A stretch of 33,355 nt of DNA. Source: Alcaligenaceae bacterium. GTDB taxonomy: Bacteria > Pseudomonadota > Gammaproteobacteria > Burkholderiales > Burkholderiaceae_B. This document shows positions 16,602-24,993 of this stretch, in pieces. The stretch covers positions 1 through 33,355 of the forward strand of contig JAJUFT010000025.1 of the NCBI GenBank assembly GCA_029263615.1. Direction: 5' to 3'. Numbering within the stretch: position 1 is the first letter of the stretch; each line of letters opens with the position of its first letter. A program made the position numbers and the translations under genes. Under the pieces are notes generated by a model that did no database searches, had not been told where the DNA came from, and saw nothing but the letters and a program-made list of their open reading frames with translations.

Positions 16602-18305
16602 TCACGCCGGCAGAGCGTGTTCGACGACGAGCTGCACACTCACCCGGCCGTTCCATTCATTGCGATCCAGCCGGTAGGCCAGTTGGGCCCGTTCCGGCAG
16701 CATCTGGGCATGGTTGAACCAGATGGCGTCGAAACGCTGTGATCCGCGCTGCAGGAAGAGCTTGAGGTGCTTGTCCTTCAACAGGCGCTGGTGCAGCACC
16801 GTGAAGGTGTCACGGAACACCGGGGCCGGGAAACCGGCCCCCCAGACTTGTTCCTGAAGCAGGCCGGCCACTTCAATGGTGGCGAAGTCCGGTTCCAGTG
16901 AGCCATCCGTTTCGATGACCGGCTCGAACCGGTCCGTGCCGGAAAGTTCCCGCACCGCGGCATCAAAGCCTTCCACGAACAGGGGGTACGCCGATTCGGC
17001 CAGGGTCAGGCCGGCCGCCATGGCGTGGCCGCCAAATTTCAGGATGATGCCGGGGTGGCGCTTGGAAACCAGATCCAGCACGTCGCGCAGGTGCACCTCG
17101 GGGACGGAACGGCCCGAGCCGCGCAAGGCGCCGTCTTCGCTGCGCGCGAAGGCCAGGGCCGGCCGCCAGTAGGTTTCCTTCAGGCGCGAGGCCACCAGGC
17201 CAACTACCCCCTGATGCCAGTCCGGGTGATAAACACAGACGCTGGCGGCGCGAGCGGGGGCTTCCTGGGTGAGCACATTCATGGCTTCTTCCCGCATGGC
17301 CAATTCAATGCTGCGGCGCTCCTGGTTGATGGCGTCGAGCTGGCGCGCCAGGGCCATGGCCTGCTCGGGGTCGTCGGTGAGCAGGCAATGAATGCCCAGG
17401 CTCATGTCCGCCAGGCGCCCGGCGGCGTTGATGCGCGGACCCAGGGCAAAGCCCAGGTCGAATGCGGTGGCGCTGCGTGGCTGGCGTCCGGCCACTTCGA
17501 ATAACGCCCGGATGCCGGCCTGCATGCGGCCGCTGCGCATGCGCTGCAGGCCCTGGGTGACCAGCAGCCGGTTGTTGGTGTCCAGCCTGACCACATCGGC
17601 GACCGTGCCCAGGGCCACCAGGTCGGCCAGGTCATCCAGACGCGGGCCGTGGTCCCGAAAGGCGCCCCGCCGGCGCAGTTCAGCCCGAAGCGCCAGCATC
17701 AGGTAGAAGATCACGCCGACGCCGGCCAGATGTTTGGAGGGGAAGCCGCAACCCGGCTGATTGGGGTTCACAATGGCCAATGCATCCGGCAGCGCGTCTC
17801 CGGGCAGGTGGTGGTCGGTGATGATCACTTCCATGCCGGCCCGCTTCGCGGCTTCCACGCCGTCGATGCTGGCGATGCCGTTATCCACGGTAATGATGAG
17901 GTCGGGCTTGCCGGCGGGGTGCGTGGCCGCCAGGTCGACCACGGCGGGCGAGAGCCCGTAGCCGGTCTCGAAGCGGTCGGGCACCAGAAAGTCCACCACC
18001 GCGCCCATGCGGCGCAGGGCACGCAGAGCGACCGCACAGGCGGTGGCGCCATCGCAGTCGTAATCGGCCACCACGAGCATGCGCCGGCCCTGGGACACGG
18101 CATCGGCCAACAGGCGGGCGGCGTGCTCGGCGTGGGTCAGGTGCAGGGGAGGAATCATGGCGGACCAGCCCTGCTGGATGAGCGCCGGGTCGTCCACGCC
18201 CCGGGCGGCCCAGAGCCGGGCCAGCAGGGGGTGAATGCCGGCCGCTTCCAGGCGCTGTTGCCTCGCGGCGTCGCGCAGGCGGTCCCTCAGTTGCGGTTGG
18301 ACCAC
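16602..18305 (-). CDS. recJ: Single-stranded-DNA-specific 5'-3' exonuclease RecJ
   Basis: A 567-residue nuclease that resects 5' ends in recombination and mismatch repair. The DHH domain is visible with DYDCDG (about 81-86), TVDNGI and the DHH motif in ITDHHLPGD (164-166). Further motifs are [16 protein letters not shown], and the DHHA1 glycine motif GGHAMAAG (about 425-432), followed by an OB-like C-terminal region. The length is close to the family's 570-580. No ATG fits; GTG 18305 is chosen because GGAGG stands 5 nt upstream and the N-terminus then matches RecJ ([13 protein letters not shown] at about 25). TTG 18308 is an alternative. The start lies inside the 3' end of the RpfE-type gene (19-nt overlap), indicating coupling. 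Confidence 0.92.
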   Translation of the reverse strand: MVQPQLRDRLRDAARQQRLEAAGIHPLLARLWAARGVDDPALIQQGWSAMIPPLHLTHAEHAARLLADAVSQGRRMLVVADYDCDGATACAVALRALRRMGAVVDFLVPDRFETGYGLSPAVVDLAATHPAGKPDLIITVDNGIASIDGVEAAKRAGMEVIITDHHLPGDALPDALAIVNPNQPGCGFPSKHLAGVGVIFYLMLALRAELRRRGAFRDHGPRLDDLADLVALGTVADVVRLDTNNRLLVTQGLQRMRSGRMQAGIRALFEVAGRQPRSATAFDLGFALGPRINAAGRLADMSLGIHCLLTDDPEQAMALARQLDAINQERRSIELAMREEAMNVLTQEAPARAASVCVYHPDWHQGVVGLVASRLKETYWRPALAFARSEDGALRGSGRSVPEVHLRDVLDLVSKRHPGIILKFGGHAMAAGLTLAESAYPLFVEGFDAAVRELSGTDRFEPVIETDGSLEPDFATIEVAGLLQEQVWGAGFPAPVFRDTFTVLHQRLLKDKHLKLFLQRGSQRFDAIWFNHAQMLPERAQLAYRLDRNEWNGRVSVQLVVEHALPA

Positions 18306-19225
18306 CAACGCCTCCAGTCCTGTTTGCTTCCCAGCAGTTTTGACAACCAGCCCTGCCTGTCCGGTGTCAGTTCGACGATGCGGTCGCTGCCCGTCATCAC
18401 CACACGGCTCGACGCATCCAGCGCGGCGAAAGCGTCGGATTCGAGCTGCTGCAGGGCCATCAGCCAGCTGCCCCAATCCTGAACCAGCGCAGGGCCCTGC
18501 AGCTGGCGCAGGACGCGCGGCGTGTCGGCCAGGTTTGAAGGGTGCAGGCGGGACGGCGCGGCGCCACCATATAGCCACAGGCTGTTGACCGGGCGCAGGC
18601 CACGCGCTTCCCGCGATTGGTTGACCGGATGGTTGAACCACAGCATTTGCAATTCGTTCACAAGGCGCCGCCAGGGCCGGCCTGCGGTATCCTGCGGCCA
18701 CCAGTCATTGACCGAGGTGATGCTCACCAGCGCCGGGCTGGCGCATACCGGGCGATAATCCGCCGGCGGGTGCAGGCGCCAATGGGTGGTGTCGAAAGGT
18801 TCTGCCGCGAAGCCGCTGCCCTCGAAGTATTCTTCGGCCGCCGCGTAAAGGGCAGCGCTTTCTTCGGGGCTGATTTCCAGTTCGCTGGCGGGGATCAGGG
18901 CGGCGCCGTCACGCGCGGGCGCCACGTGCACCAGCTGTGCCAGCCAGAGCGGGTGGTCGGGCTCGAAATCTGCCTGTGTGTCGCGCGCATAGACGGCTGC
19001 CAGGCCGCAAGCTGGGCTCTCGCCATTGCCTGCCTTGAAACCGTGATGGCGCAGAAGCCAGTATTCATAGGGGGTGCAGAAGGTTTCGGCAGGTTTCGCA
19101 GAAATGATGTCCGCGTGCGCCCGCGCCAGCCAGGTGGCCAGACGGGGGGCATTTTTCTCGAGATGGGGGGCGAGCTCGTGGGCAATAGCCGCATCGGGCA
19201 ACGCGCCAGGTAGTACGATCTGCAT
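18287..19225 (-). CDS. RpfE-type conserved protein (phosphoglycerate-mutase-like annotation)
   Basis: A 312-residue cytoplasmic protein found next to recJ in many beta- and gammaproteobacteria. It is named after Xanthomonas RpfE and sometimes labelled a cofactor-independent phosphoglycerate mutase homologue. Recognisable parts are the opening MQIVLPGALPD, the WFNHPVNQSREARGLRPVNSLWLYGGG-like centre (here ending LYGGAAPS), and the acidic AALYAAAEEYFEGSGF segment. No catalytic metal-binding set of a true mutase was recognised, so the biochemical role is unknown. ATG 19225 is preferred over ATG 19234: the earlier ATG overlaps a TACAAT -10 hexamer, and neither has a Shine-Dalgarno. It heads the recJ transcript and diverges from lolC with 42 bp between. 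Confidence 0.8.
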   Translation of the reverse strand: MQIVLPGALPDAAIAHELAPHLEKNAPRLATWLARAHADIISAKPAETFCTPYEYWLLRHHGFKAGNGESPACGLAAVYARDTQADFEPDHPLWLAQLVHVAPARDGAALIPASELEISPEESAALYAAAEEYFEGSGFAAEPFDTTHWRLHPPADYRPVCASPALVSITSVNDWWPQDTAGRPWRRLVNELQMLWFNHPVNQSREARGLRPVNSLWLYGGAAPSRLHPSNLADTPRVLRQLQGPALVQDWGSWLMALQQLESDAFAALDASSRVVMTGSDRIVELTPDRQGWLSKLLGSKQDWRRWWSNRN

Positions 19226-19232
19226 TCCACGC

Positions 19233-19238
19233 ATTGTA
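19233..19238 (-). promoter_or_regulatory. -10 element of the RpfE-type/recJ transcript, leaderless layout
   Basis: TACAAT on the minus strand is followed by seven bases and then ATG 19225. The expected transcription start falls on or one base before that ATG, so the message would carry almost no leader. No convincing -35 hexamer was found. Confidence 0.45.
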
Positions 19239-19267
19239 GTGTTTATCGACTGAGGTGGCTTGAAAGC

Positions 19268-20539
19268 ATGTCTTATGAGTTCTGGATAGGAGCCCGATAC
19301 GCGGGGCTGGCAAGAAGCCGCCGGCGAGGCCGTTCCGGAGACCGATTCGTCTCCTTCATTGCAGCAAGCTCCATGGCCGGCATTGCGCTGGGCGTGGCGG
19401 CGCTGATCATCGTGCTTTCCGTGATGAACGGCTTTCAAGTCCAGGTGCGCGACCGCATGCTGTCGGTGCTGCCGCACATCGAGTTGTATGCGCCGGGCGT
19501 GCCTCATCAGGACGTCCTGGACAACTGGAAGGAGATTGCCGGACGCGCGAGCGCAGACGCTGCCGTGAAGGGGGCGGCCCCCTTTGTGGCGGCCCAGGGC
19601 ATGATTGCCCGGGGCCAGGCGCTGCAGGGCGTGCAGTTGCGTGGCATTGATCCCACCGAGGAAGATGCCGTCTCGGGGCTTTCCGGCCAGTTCGTGGCGG
19701 GCAGCAGCGACCAGCTGAGCCCGGGCAGTTTCGGCATCGCGCTGGGGCTTCAACTGGCGCGCGCGCTGCGGGTGACGGAAGGCGACACCGTCATGGTGCT
19801 GGCGCCGCAAGGCTCGATCTCTCCGGCTGGCTTCACCCCGCGCATGCGCCAGTTCACGGTGACGGGGGTGTTTTCCACCGGCCATTATGAATATGACGCC
19901 GCGCTGGCTTTTCTGAATGTCGAGGACGCCGCTCGCGTCTTTCGTGACAGCGGCAGCAGCGGGGTCCGCCTGCAGATCTCCGACATGCAACAGGCGCCGC
20001 AGGTCGCGCGCCGGTTGCAGGCTGAGCTGCCTGGTGGCTTCGTGGCCCAGGACTGGACACAGAACAACCGCACCTGGTTTGCCGCCGTGCAGACGGAAAA
20101 GCGCATGATGTTCATCATCCTGACCCTGATTGTGGCCGTGGCAGCCTTCAATCTGTTGTCGTCGCTGGTGATGGCCGTCAAGGACAAGCGTTCCGACATT
20201 GCCATTTTGCGCAGCATCGGTGCTACCCCGCGCGAAATCGCCCGCATCTTTCTGGTTCAGGGGTGCCTGATCGGCGTGGTGGGCACGGCCCTGGGGGTGG
20301 CATTCGGCTGCCTGGTGGCCTTCAACGTCGACGTCATCGTGCCCTTCATCGAGAACCTGTTCGGCATTGAATTCCTGCCCCAGCAGATCTATTTCATCAG
20401 CCAGCTTCCCTCCGAGCCTCAGATGCAGGACATCGTCGTGGTCGGCGTCACCTCGCTGGTGCTGTCCCTGTTGGCCACTCTTTACCCCAGTTGGCGGGCC
20501 TCCGGCCTGCAGCCCGCACAGGTGTTGCGTCATGACTGA
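19268..20539 (+). CDS. lolC: Lipoprotein-releasing ABC transporter permease LolC/LolE
   Basis: A 423-residue inner-membrane permease that, with LolD, extracts outer-membrane lipoproteins and hands them to LolA. It starts with the family signature YEFWIGARYAGLARSRR and has a first membrane helix near 33-55 (FIAASSMAGIALGVAALIIVLSVMNGF region). A large periplasmic MacB-type core domain spans about 60-270, followed by three C-terminal helices. SDIAILRSIGATPREIARIFL and [19 protein letters not shown] are typical LolC/E segments. Only one permease gene accompanies lolD, so the complex is probably the LolF/LolC-like homodimeric type known outside the enterics (inference). GAGGTGG lies about 10 nt before the ATG. 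Its end overlaps lolD by 8 nt. Confidence 0.93.
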   Translation: MSYEFWIGARYAGLARSRRRGRSGDRFVSFIAASSMAGIALGVAALIIVLSVMNGFQVQVRDRMLSVLPHIELYAPGVPHQDVLDNWKEIAGRASADAAVKGAAPFVAAQGMIARGQALQGVQLRGIDPTEEDAVSGLSGQFVAGSSDQLSPGSFGIALGLQLARALRVTEGDTVMVLAPQGSISPAGFTPRMRQFTVTGVFSTGHYEYDAALAFLNVEDAARVFRDSGSSGVRLQISDMQQAPQVARRLQAELPGGFVAQDWTQNNRTWFAAVQTEKRMMFIILTLIVAVAAFNLLSSLVMAVKDKRSDIAILRSIGATPREIARIFLVQGCLIGVVGTALGVAFGCLVAFNVDVIVPFIENLFGIEFLPQQIYFISQLPSEPQMQDIVVVGVTSLVLSLLATLYPSWRASGLQPAQVLRHD

Positions 20540-21227
20540 GAATCTCTCTGTTCCTCATGTTCTCCAGGCCCGGAATCTGGTCAAGCGTTACACCGAAGGT
20601 GGCACCACGGTCGAGGTCCTGCGTGATGTCAGCCTGCACATTGCCGCTGGCGAGATGGTGGCCATTGTCGGGGCCTCCGGTTCCGGAAAGAGTACGTTGC
20701 TGCATTTGCTGGGGCTGCTGGACACGCCCTCCGACGGGGATGTGGAAGTCGACGGGCAGCGGGTCGCCGGGCTGAACGAAACAGAGCGCAGTCGATTGCG
20801 CAACCGGCGACTGGGCTTTGTCTATCAGTTCCACCATCTTCTGCCAGAATTTTCCGCCGTCGACAACGTGGCCATGCCCCTCATCGTGCGTCGAGAGAAA
20901 CGACCTGTGGCGCGCGAGCAGGCCCGCGAAGTGCTGGCCCAGGTGGGCCTGCAGCACCGCATGGAGCATTTTCCCGGCCAGTTGTCGGGGGGCGAGCGGC
21001 AACGGGTGGCGCTGGCGCGCGCCCTGGTGACGCGGCCCGGCTGCGTGCTGGCCGACGAGCCCACTGGAAACCTGGACCGTTACACGGCCGAGAGCATGTT
21101 CGAGCTGCTGCTCAGGGTGAACAAGGAGTTCGGAACCGCCCTGGCCATCGTCACCCATGACCCCGCCTTGGCGGCGCTGGCCCATCGGCAGCTGTACATC
21201 GAGAAGGGCAAGCTGGTGGAAAGCTGA
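20532..21227 (+). CDS. lolD: Lipoprotein-releasing ABC transporter ATPase LolD
   Basis: A 231-residue cytoplasmic ATPase powering lipoprotein release by the LolC-type permease. It shows Walker [10 protein letters not shown] (47-55), Q-loop [20 protein letters not shown] (the FHHLLPEF form is characteristic of LolD), signature [15 protein letters not shown] (151-165), Walker B with ADEPTGNLD (about 174-182) and an H-loop VTHD. The ATG lies within the last codons of lolC in the ATGACTGA overlap, so translation is coupled. The next gene, a TatD-family nuclease, follows 26 nt on, suggesting one lolC-lolD-tatD transcript. Confidence 0.94.
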   Translation: MTENLSVPHVLQARNLVKRYTEGGTTVEVLRDVSLHIAAGEMVAIVGASGSGKSTLLHLLGLLDTPSDGDVEVDGQRVAGLNETERSRLRNRRLGFVYQFHHLLPEFSAVDNVAMPLIVRREKRPVAREQAREVLAQVGLQHRMEHFPGQLSGGERQRVALARALVTRPGCVLADEPTGNLDRYTAESMFELLLRVNKEFGTALAIVTHDPALAALAHRQLYIEKGKLVES

Positions 21228-21253
21228 AGTTCTCGCGTATCAGGAGGGATTCC

Positions 21254-22063
21254 GTGCTGATTGACACCCATTGCCATCTGGATGCATCCGAATTTGACGC
21301 GGACCGCGATGCGGTGATTGAGCGGGCGGCCGCGGCCGGGGTGAAGGCGGTGGTGATTCCCGCGGTGAGCCGCCGCAATTTCCAGACGGTGAAGCGGCTT
21401 GCCGCGTCTTTTCCCGGCGGCTTCTACACACTGGGAATCCACCCGATTGCCGTCCCTCATGCACAGGAATCCGACCTGGAGTTCTTGGCGGAGCAGGTCG
21501 AGGCGGCGCTGGACGACGCCCGCTTCGTGGGCATTGGCGAAATCGGTCTGGACTTCTTCCTGCCGGAACTCAAGACCGATGCCATGCGGGGAAAACAGGT
21601 GCGTTTTTTTGATGCGCAACTGGCGCTGGCCCAGAAGATGGACCTTCCCGTGGTGGTGCATGTGCGGCGGTCGCAGGACGACGTTCTCAAGTTCCTGCGT
21701 CGGCGCGAGGGTGTGACCGGCATTGCGCATGCCTTCAACGGCAGCTTTCAGCAGGCCGAACAGTTCCTCGCGAGGGGGTTCACATTGGGGTTTGGTGGCG
21801 CCATGACGTTTGAGCGCGCCTTGCAGATCCGGCGCCTGGCGGCTGAACTGCCGCTGGACGCCCTGGTGCTGGAGACGGATGCGCCAGACATTCCTCCCGC
21901 CTGGTTGGGGAGGCCGGGGGGCGAGCGCGCCCGCAATGAACCCGCGGAAGTGGCGCGCATTGCCGAGGAACTCGCTCTGCTGCGAGGGGAGAGTCTTCCC
22001 GCCTTGCTTGAAGCCACCGCGGCAAATGCACGTCGGGCATTGCCGCGGCTGGGGCGGGTCTGA
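21254..22063 (+). CDS. TatD-family metal-dependent hydrolase (YcfH-like)
   Basis: A 269-residue TIM-barrel metallohydrolase of the TatD/YcfH/YjjV DNase family. All metal ligands are visible: His6 and His8 in DTHCHLD, Glu96 in GEIGLDFF, His136 in VVHVRR, His159 in IAHAFNGS and Asp209 in ETDAPDIPP. Members cleave DNA 3'-5' or D-aminoacyl-tRNA-like substrates; the exact substrate here is uncertain. The start is GTG 21254, behind a strong AGGAGG (21242-21247) at a 6-nt spacing. It follows lolD closely, and an 8-bp stem-loop lies at the stop codon. Confidence 0.9.
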   Translation: MLIDTHCHLDASEFDADRDAVIERAAAAGVKAVVIPAVSRRNFQTVKRLAASFPGGFYTLGIHPIAVPHAQESDLEFLAEQVEAALDDARFVGIGEIGLDFFLPELKTDAMRGKQVRFFDAQLALAQKMDLPVVVHVRRSQDDVLKFLRRREGVTGIAHAFNGSFQQAEQFLARGFTLGFGGAMTFERALQIRRLAAELPLDALVLETDAPDIPPAWLGRPGGERARNEPAEVARIAEELALLRGESLPALLEATAANARRALPRLGRV

Positions 22064-22087
22064 GCGGCTCGCGCCGCTCACGTTCTT
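22061..22087 (+). terminator. Weak terminator hairpin after the tatD-like gene
   Basis: TGAGCGGC (22061-22068, containing the stop codon) pairs perfectly with GCCGCTCA (22073-22080) around TCGC and is followed by CGTTCTT. The T content is modest, so termination may be incomplete or Rho-assisted. It lies between convergent genes. Confidence 0.5.
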
Positions 22088-23058
22088 CAGTTGATCTTGA
22101 AGCCGGTCTTCTTCACCACGCCAGACCAGATCTTCTGCTCGGACACTATGAGGTCGGCCAGCTGCTGGCGAGAGGAACCCACGATGCCGAAGCCGGCGTT
22201 TTCCAGGGTGGTGCGCACCTGATCCTGCTTGAGCGCGGCCACGATGCCCTTGTTGAGGGTTTCCAGCACGTCGTCGGGGGTGCCGGCAGGCGCGAAGAAG
22301 GCGAACCAGGCACCGAACTTCACGCCGTCCATGCCTTCTTCAGCGAAGGTCGGGATATCGGGCAGCATCTTGTTGCGCTGGGCGCCGGTGATGGCCAGAC
22401 CCTTCATCTTCCCGCCGGAAATCTGCGTGCTGGCCATGGCGGTGGTGATGAAGGCGCCGTGCACCTGGCCACTGACGATGGCGGTCACGGCATCGCCCGT
22501 TGAGCGGTAATGCACGGGTTCGATCTTGAATTTGCCGGCCTCCGCCAGCAGCTCGGCGCCGAAATGCCCCGGGGTGCCCGCGCCAAAGGTCGCGAAGTTG
22601 AACGAATCGGAATGGCTGTTGGCAGCCTGAACGAAGGACTTGAGATCCTTGTACGGGGAATCCACCGGGGTCACGAGCACGAAATCCGCGCGGACGGCCT
22701 CGGTGATGGGCGCCAGATCGCGCAGGGGCTTGTAGGACAGCTCCGAAGTGGTCTCGGGCGAGATGCTGATGGAACCGACTTCTCCCAGCAGAATGGTGTA
22801 CCCGTTGGGGGTCGCATTGGCGACAGAATGGGCGGCGATCTGGCCACCCGCACCGGCCTTGTTTTCCACGACCACGGGCTGGCCCAGTTCCTTGGAAAGG
22901 GCTTCGCCCACCGTGCGCGCCACGATGTCCGGGCCCGTGCCGGCCGGGAATCCCACGGTCAGGCGAACGGGCTGATCGGGAAATGCTGCAGCGGCCGTCG
23001 CGGAAGCCGCGAGCATGCACATTGCGGCCATCATTTTGAGGTTGAATCGTGGTTTCAT
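22087..23058 (-). CDS. Bug-family tripartite tricarboxylate-type substrate-binding protein
   Basis: A 323-residue periplasmic receptor with a signal peptide of about 25 residues (ending ATAAAA before FPDQPVRL). Bug hallmarks are VRLTVGFPAGTGPDIVART, NKAGAGGQIAAHSVA, NGYTILLG, and LRDLAPITEAVRADFVLV, plus a C-terminal IWSGVVKKTGFKIN. Family members bind carboxylated compounds such as tricarboxylates, aromatic acids, nicotinate or amino acids. No membrane subunits (TctA/TctB) are nearby, which is usual for Bug genes; it may use a shared transporter or act as a sensor receptor. CTGGAGAAG lies a few bases before ATG 23058. It is 70 nt after the DUF3237 gene and is probably in the monooxygenase operon, suggesting it binds the pathway substrate. 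Confidence 0.9.
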   Translation of the reverse strand: MKPRFNLKMMAAMCMLAASATAAAAFPDQPVRLTVGFPAGTGPDIVARTVGEALSKELGQPVVVENKAGAGGQIAAHSVANATPNGYTILLGEVGSISISPETTSELSYKPLRDLAPITEAVRADFVLVTPVDSPYKDLKSFVQAANSHSDSFNFATFGAGTPGHFGAELLAEAGKFKIEPVHYRSTGDAVTAIVSGQVHGAFITTAMASTQISGGKMKGLAITGAQRNKMLPDIPTFAEEGMDGVKFGAWFAFFAPAGTPDDVLETLNKGIVAALKQDQVRTTLENAGFGIVGSSRQQLADLIVSEQKIWSGVVKKTGFKIN

Positions 23059-23128
23059 TTGTCTTCTCCAGGTGTTGTTCTTCGGGCGGTGGGGGCGAGG
23101 CCCTTGCCGCAGGGTGTCGCTCGAGTCG

Positions 23129-23599
23129 TCAGCGGATCATGAAAAAGTTGAGTTCCACCCGGTCCGGGTGGCGAGCGCCCGTTCCGACGAACAGGCGTTC
23201 GTTCAGCCACTGCCATCGGGTGGCGGCGGTTTCGAAGCGGGGAACGGTACGGAAATACACGCGGGTCGGGTCGACGGGCTCGCCGCGCATCAAGGCGGCA
23301 ATGTCGTCGGGCGCCGCCACGCGGATGCCCGTGTTCTCCACATAGATGCGGTCCCCTTCATCGGTCTCGATCACGTAGCGGGCGTGGATGTCGGTGAAGG
23401 TCGCCGAGCGGATGGACTGGTAATCGGCTCCGCCGGGAAGAATCGTTCCCTTCAGCTCCGGGCCTTCCACCGTGCCCCCCAGCAGGGGGATGATGCGACG
23501 CTGGCCCGACGGCGTGCTGCCCACTTCCAGAGGCGCGGCCACATGCACTTCCAGTCGGGCGAGGAAGCTCAGTAAAGGCGGTTGGGGGGCAGATGTCAT
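23129..23599 (-). CDS. DUF3237 (UPF0311) family protein
   Basis: A 156-residue protein of the DUF3237 family, predicted to be a small lipocalin-like beta-barrel. Family-typical parts are RRIIPLLGGTVEGPELKGTI, the LPGGADYQSIRS segment, ARYVIETDEGDRIYVENTG, and the terminal WLNERLFVGTGARHPDRV. No enzymatic activity is established for most of the family; members often sit in aromatic or secondary-metabolite gene clusters. The start overlaps the monooxygenase stop by 4 nt (ATGA), so it is translationally coupled and likely acts on, binds or channels a product of that enzyme (inference). Confidence 0.88.
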   Translation of the reverse strand: MTSAPQPPLLSFLARLEVHVAAPLEVGSTPSGQRRIIPLLGGTVEGPELKGTILPGGADYQSIRSATFTDIHARYVIETDEGDRIYVENTGIRVAAPDDIAALMRGEPVDPTRVYFRTVPRFETAATRWQWLNERLFVGTGARHPDRVELNFFMIR

Positions 23600-24849
23600 G
23601 ACGCTTTCCTCAGCATGTTGGGATCGAAGCCGGCAATGCGCTTGTAGCGAATGGAAATCGCTTCCAGCTCTTCCTGCGGAATCACATTGTGGATGTGGGT
23701 GAAGCCTTGGGGTGCGCGTTCGTGCGCAATCTGCATCACCTGTTCAGGCCCGTTCAGACGATTGCGCAGGACGATGCCGGCGGTGACGGGCAACCGCTCG
23801 GCTTCGTATTCGAGCAGCGCGTGTTCCATGCTCTCGCGGTGGCCCGGGCGAGCTTCCTGCAGGCGGTCGGCCAGATAGCGCGCATCGCGAATTGCCTGGG
23901 CGGCGCCGTTCGAGCCAATCGGGTACATGGGGTGGGCCGCATCGCCCAGCAGAGTGGCACGGCCAAAGGTCCAGCGCGGCAGGGGGTCTTTGTCGACCAG
24001 CGGAAATTCGTAAATGGCCTTGGCGCCGCGGATCACTTCGGGGATGTCGATCCAGTCCCAGCGCCATTGGTCGAAGTGCTCGGCAAATGTGCTGGCCGGG
24101 ACTTCACGGTTCCAGTCGGTCTTGGGCAGCTCGGCGTGCGGCACGCGCAGCTCGGCGATCCAGTTGATCAGCGAGCGGCCCTGTTTGCGCAAGGGCTCGG
24201 AAATCGGGTAGCAGACGAACTTCTGATCCTGGTGCCCGGCCATGAACATGCTGCGGCCGTCCAGGTAGGGCTCGCCTTCCGTCACCGCGCGCCAGAGCAT
24301 GCGGCCGGAATACCGAAGCTGGTCGATGTCCTTGTGGAAATGGCGGCGGACGGCGGAATGGATGCCGTCGGCACCGATCAGCAGGTCGGCCCGCCGGCTC
24401 TGGCTGACGCCCGTGTTGCGGTCCACGAAGTGGGCGGTCACGCCGTTCTCGTCCTGCTCCAGGGATTCAAACGCCATGCCGGTGTGCAGGCAGGCGCTGC
24501 CCATGCGATCCAGCACCGCCTGGGCCAGAATCATCTGCAGGGTACCGCGGTGGATGGAATACTGGGGCACCGGGTAGCCGGCCGCCAGCCCGCGCGGTTC
24601 CTTCCAGATCGGTTGGCCGAAACGGTTGTAGTAATGTAGCGACGATGTTTCTATTGCCTGTTCCGCCACCCGGGGCAGCAGGCCCAGAGCCTCAATTTCG
24701 ATGGTGGCGTGCGGCAGCAGGTTGATTCCCACGCCCAGAGGCTGCAATTCCCGTGCGCTTTCGTAGATTTCGCAGTCGATGCCGCGTTGTTTGAGCATGA
24801 GGGCCAGGCTCAGCCCGCCGATGCCCCCTCCGACGATCAGGACATTCAC
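23596..24849 (-). CDS. FAD-dependent aromatic-ring-type monooxygenase
   Basis: A 417-residue class A flavoprotein monooxygenase related to the PhzS/'flavin-dependent oxidoreductase' group. Visible are the Rossmann motif GGGIGGLS (7-14) for FAD, Arg101 after SIH, the DG motif in IGADGIHSAVRR (about 158-169), and the GD motif in LLGDAAHPMYPIGSNGAAQ (about 301-318) that contacts the FAD ribityl chain. These enzymes use NAD(P)H and O2 to hydroxylate phenolic or heteroaromatic acids; the substrate is unknown. ATG 24849 has AGGAGA about 8 nt upstream, and the MarR-type palindrome begins 15 nt before the start, so repression would be direct. It is the first gene of an operon with the DUF3237 and Bug genes. 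Confidence 0.9.
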   Translation of the reverse strand: MNVLIVGGGIGGLSLALMLKQRGIDCEIYESARELQPLGVGINLLPHATIEIEALGLLPRVAEQAIETSSLHYYNRFGQPIWKEPRGLAAGYPVPQYSIHRGTLQMILAQAVLDRMGSACLHTGMAFESLEQDENGVTAHFVDRNTGVSQSRRADLLIGADGIHSAVRRHFHKDIDQLRYSGRMLWRAVTEGEPYLDGRSMFMAGHQDQKFVCYPISEPLRKQGRSLINWIAELRVPHAELPKTDWNREVPASTFAEHFDQWRWDWIDIPEVIRGAKAIYEFPLVDKDPLPRWTFGRATLLGDAAHPMYPIGSNGAAQAIRDARYLADRLQEARPGHRESMEHALLEYEAERLPVTAGIVLRNRLNGPEQVMQIAHERAPQGFTHIHNVIPQEELEAISIRYKRIAGFDPNMLRKAS

Positions 24850-24863
24850 GGTTGTCTCCTATT

Positions 24864-24884
24864 ATTGTTATGGATCATAACAAT
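24864..24884. promoter_or_regulatory. MarR-type operator palindrome
   Basis: ATTGTTATG (24864-24872) and CATAACAAT (24876-24884) are perfect 9-bp inverted arms around GAT. The AT-rich arms and size fit MarR-family operators. It covers a possible -10 (TATGAT on the minus strand, 24874-24879) of the monooxygenase gene and adjoins its ribosome-binding site. Confidence 0.7.
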
Positions 24885-24901
24885 CAGCCGGCCGCTGCGA
24901 A
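24874..24901 (-). promoter_or_regulatory. Candidate promoter of the monooxygenase operon
   Basis: On the minus strand TTCGCA (24896-24901) and TATGAT (24874-24879) are 16 bp apart, matching four and five of six consensus positions. The -10 lies inside the MarR-type palindrome, so binding there would exclude RNA polymerase. Confidence 0.4.
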
Positions 24902-24993
24902 CCTTCAGGCCTATAAGGATTTACCCGGGATCGCCGCCGACAGCAGCGCTTGCGGTATCGTTGCGCCTTGGCTGCGCACAGGGAGAGACAGTT

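Noticed and set aside
18287-20533. A 748-codon minus-strand reading that would extend the RpfE-type protein through the lolC region.
   Set aside because: The extra N-terminal half is antisense to lolC and low in family character; the RpfE-type similarity begins at MQIVLPG, and a -10 element lies just before it.
22087-23058. A tripartite tricarboxylate transporter locus.
   Set aside because: Only the receptor is present; no TctA or TctB gene lies anywhere in the window.
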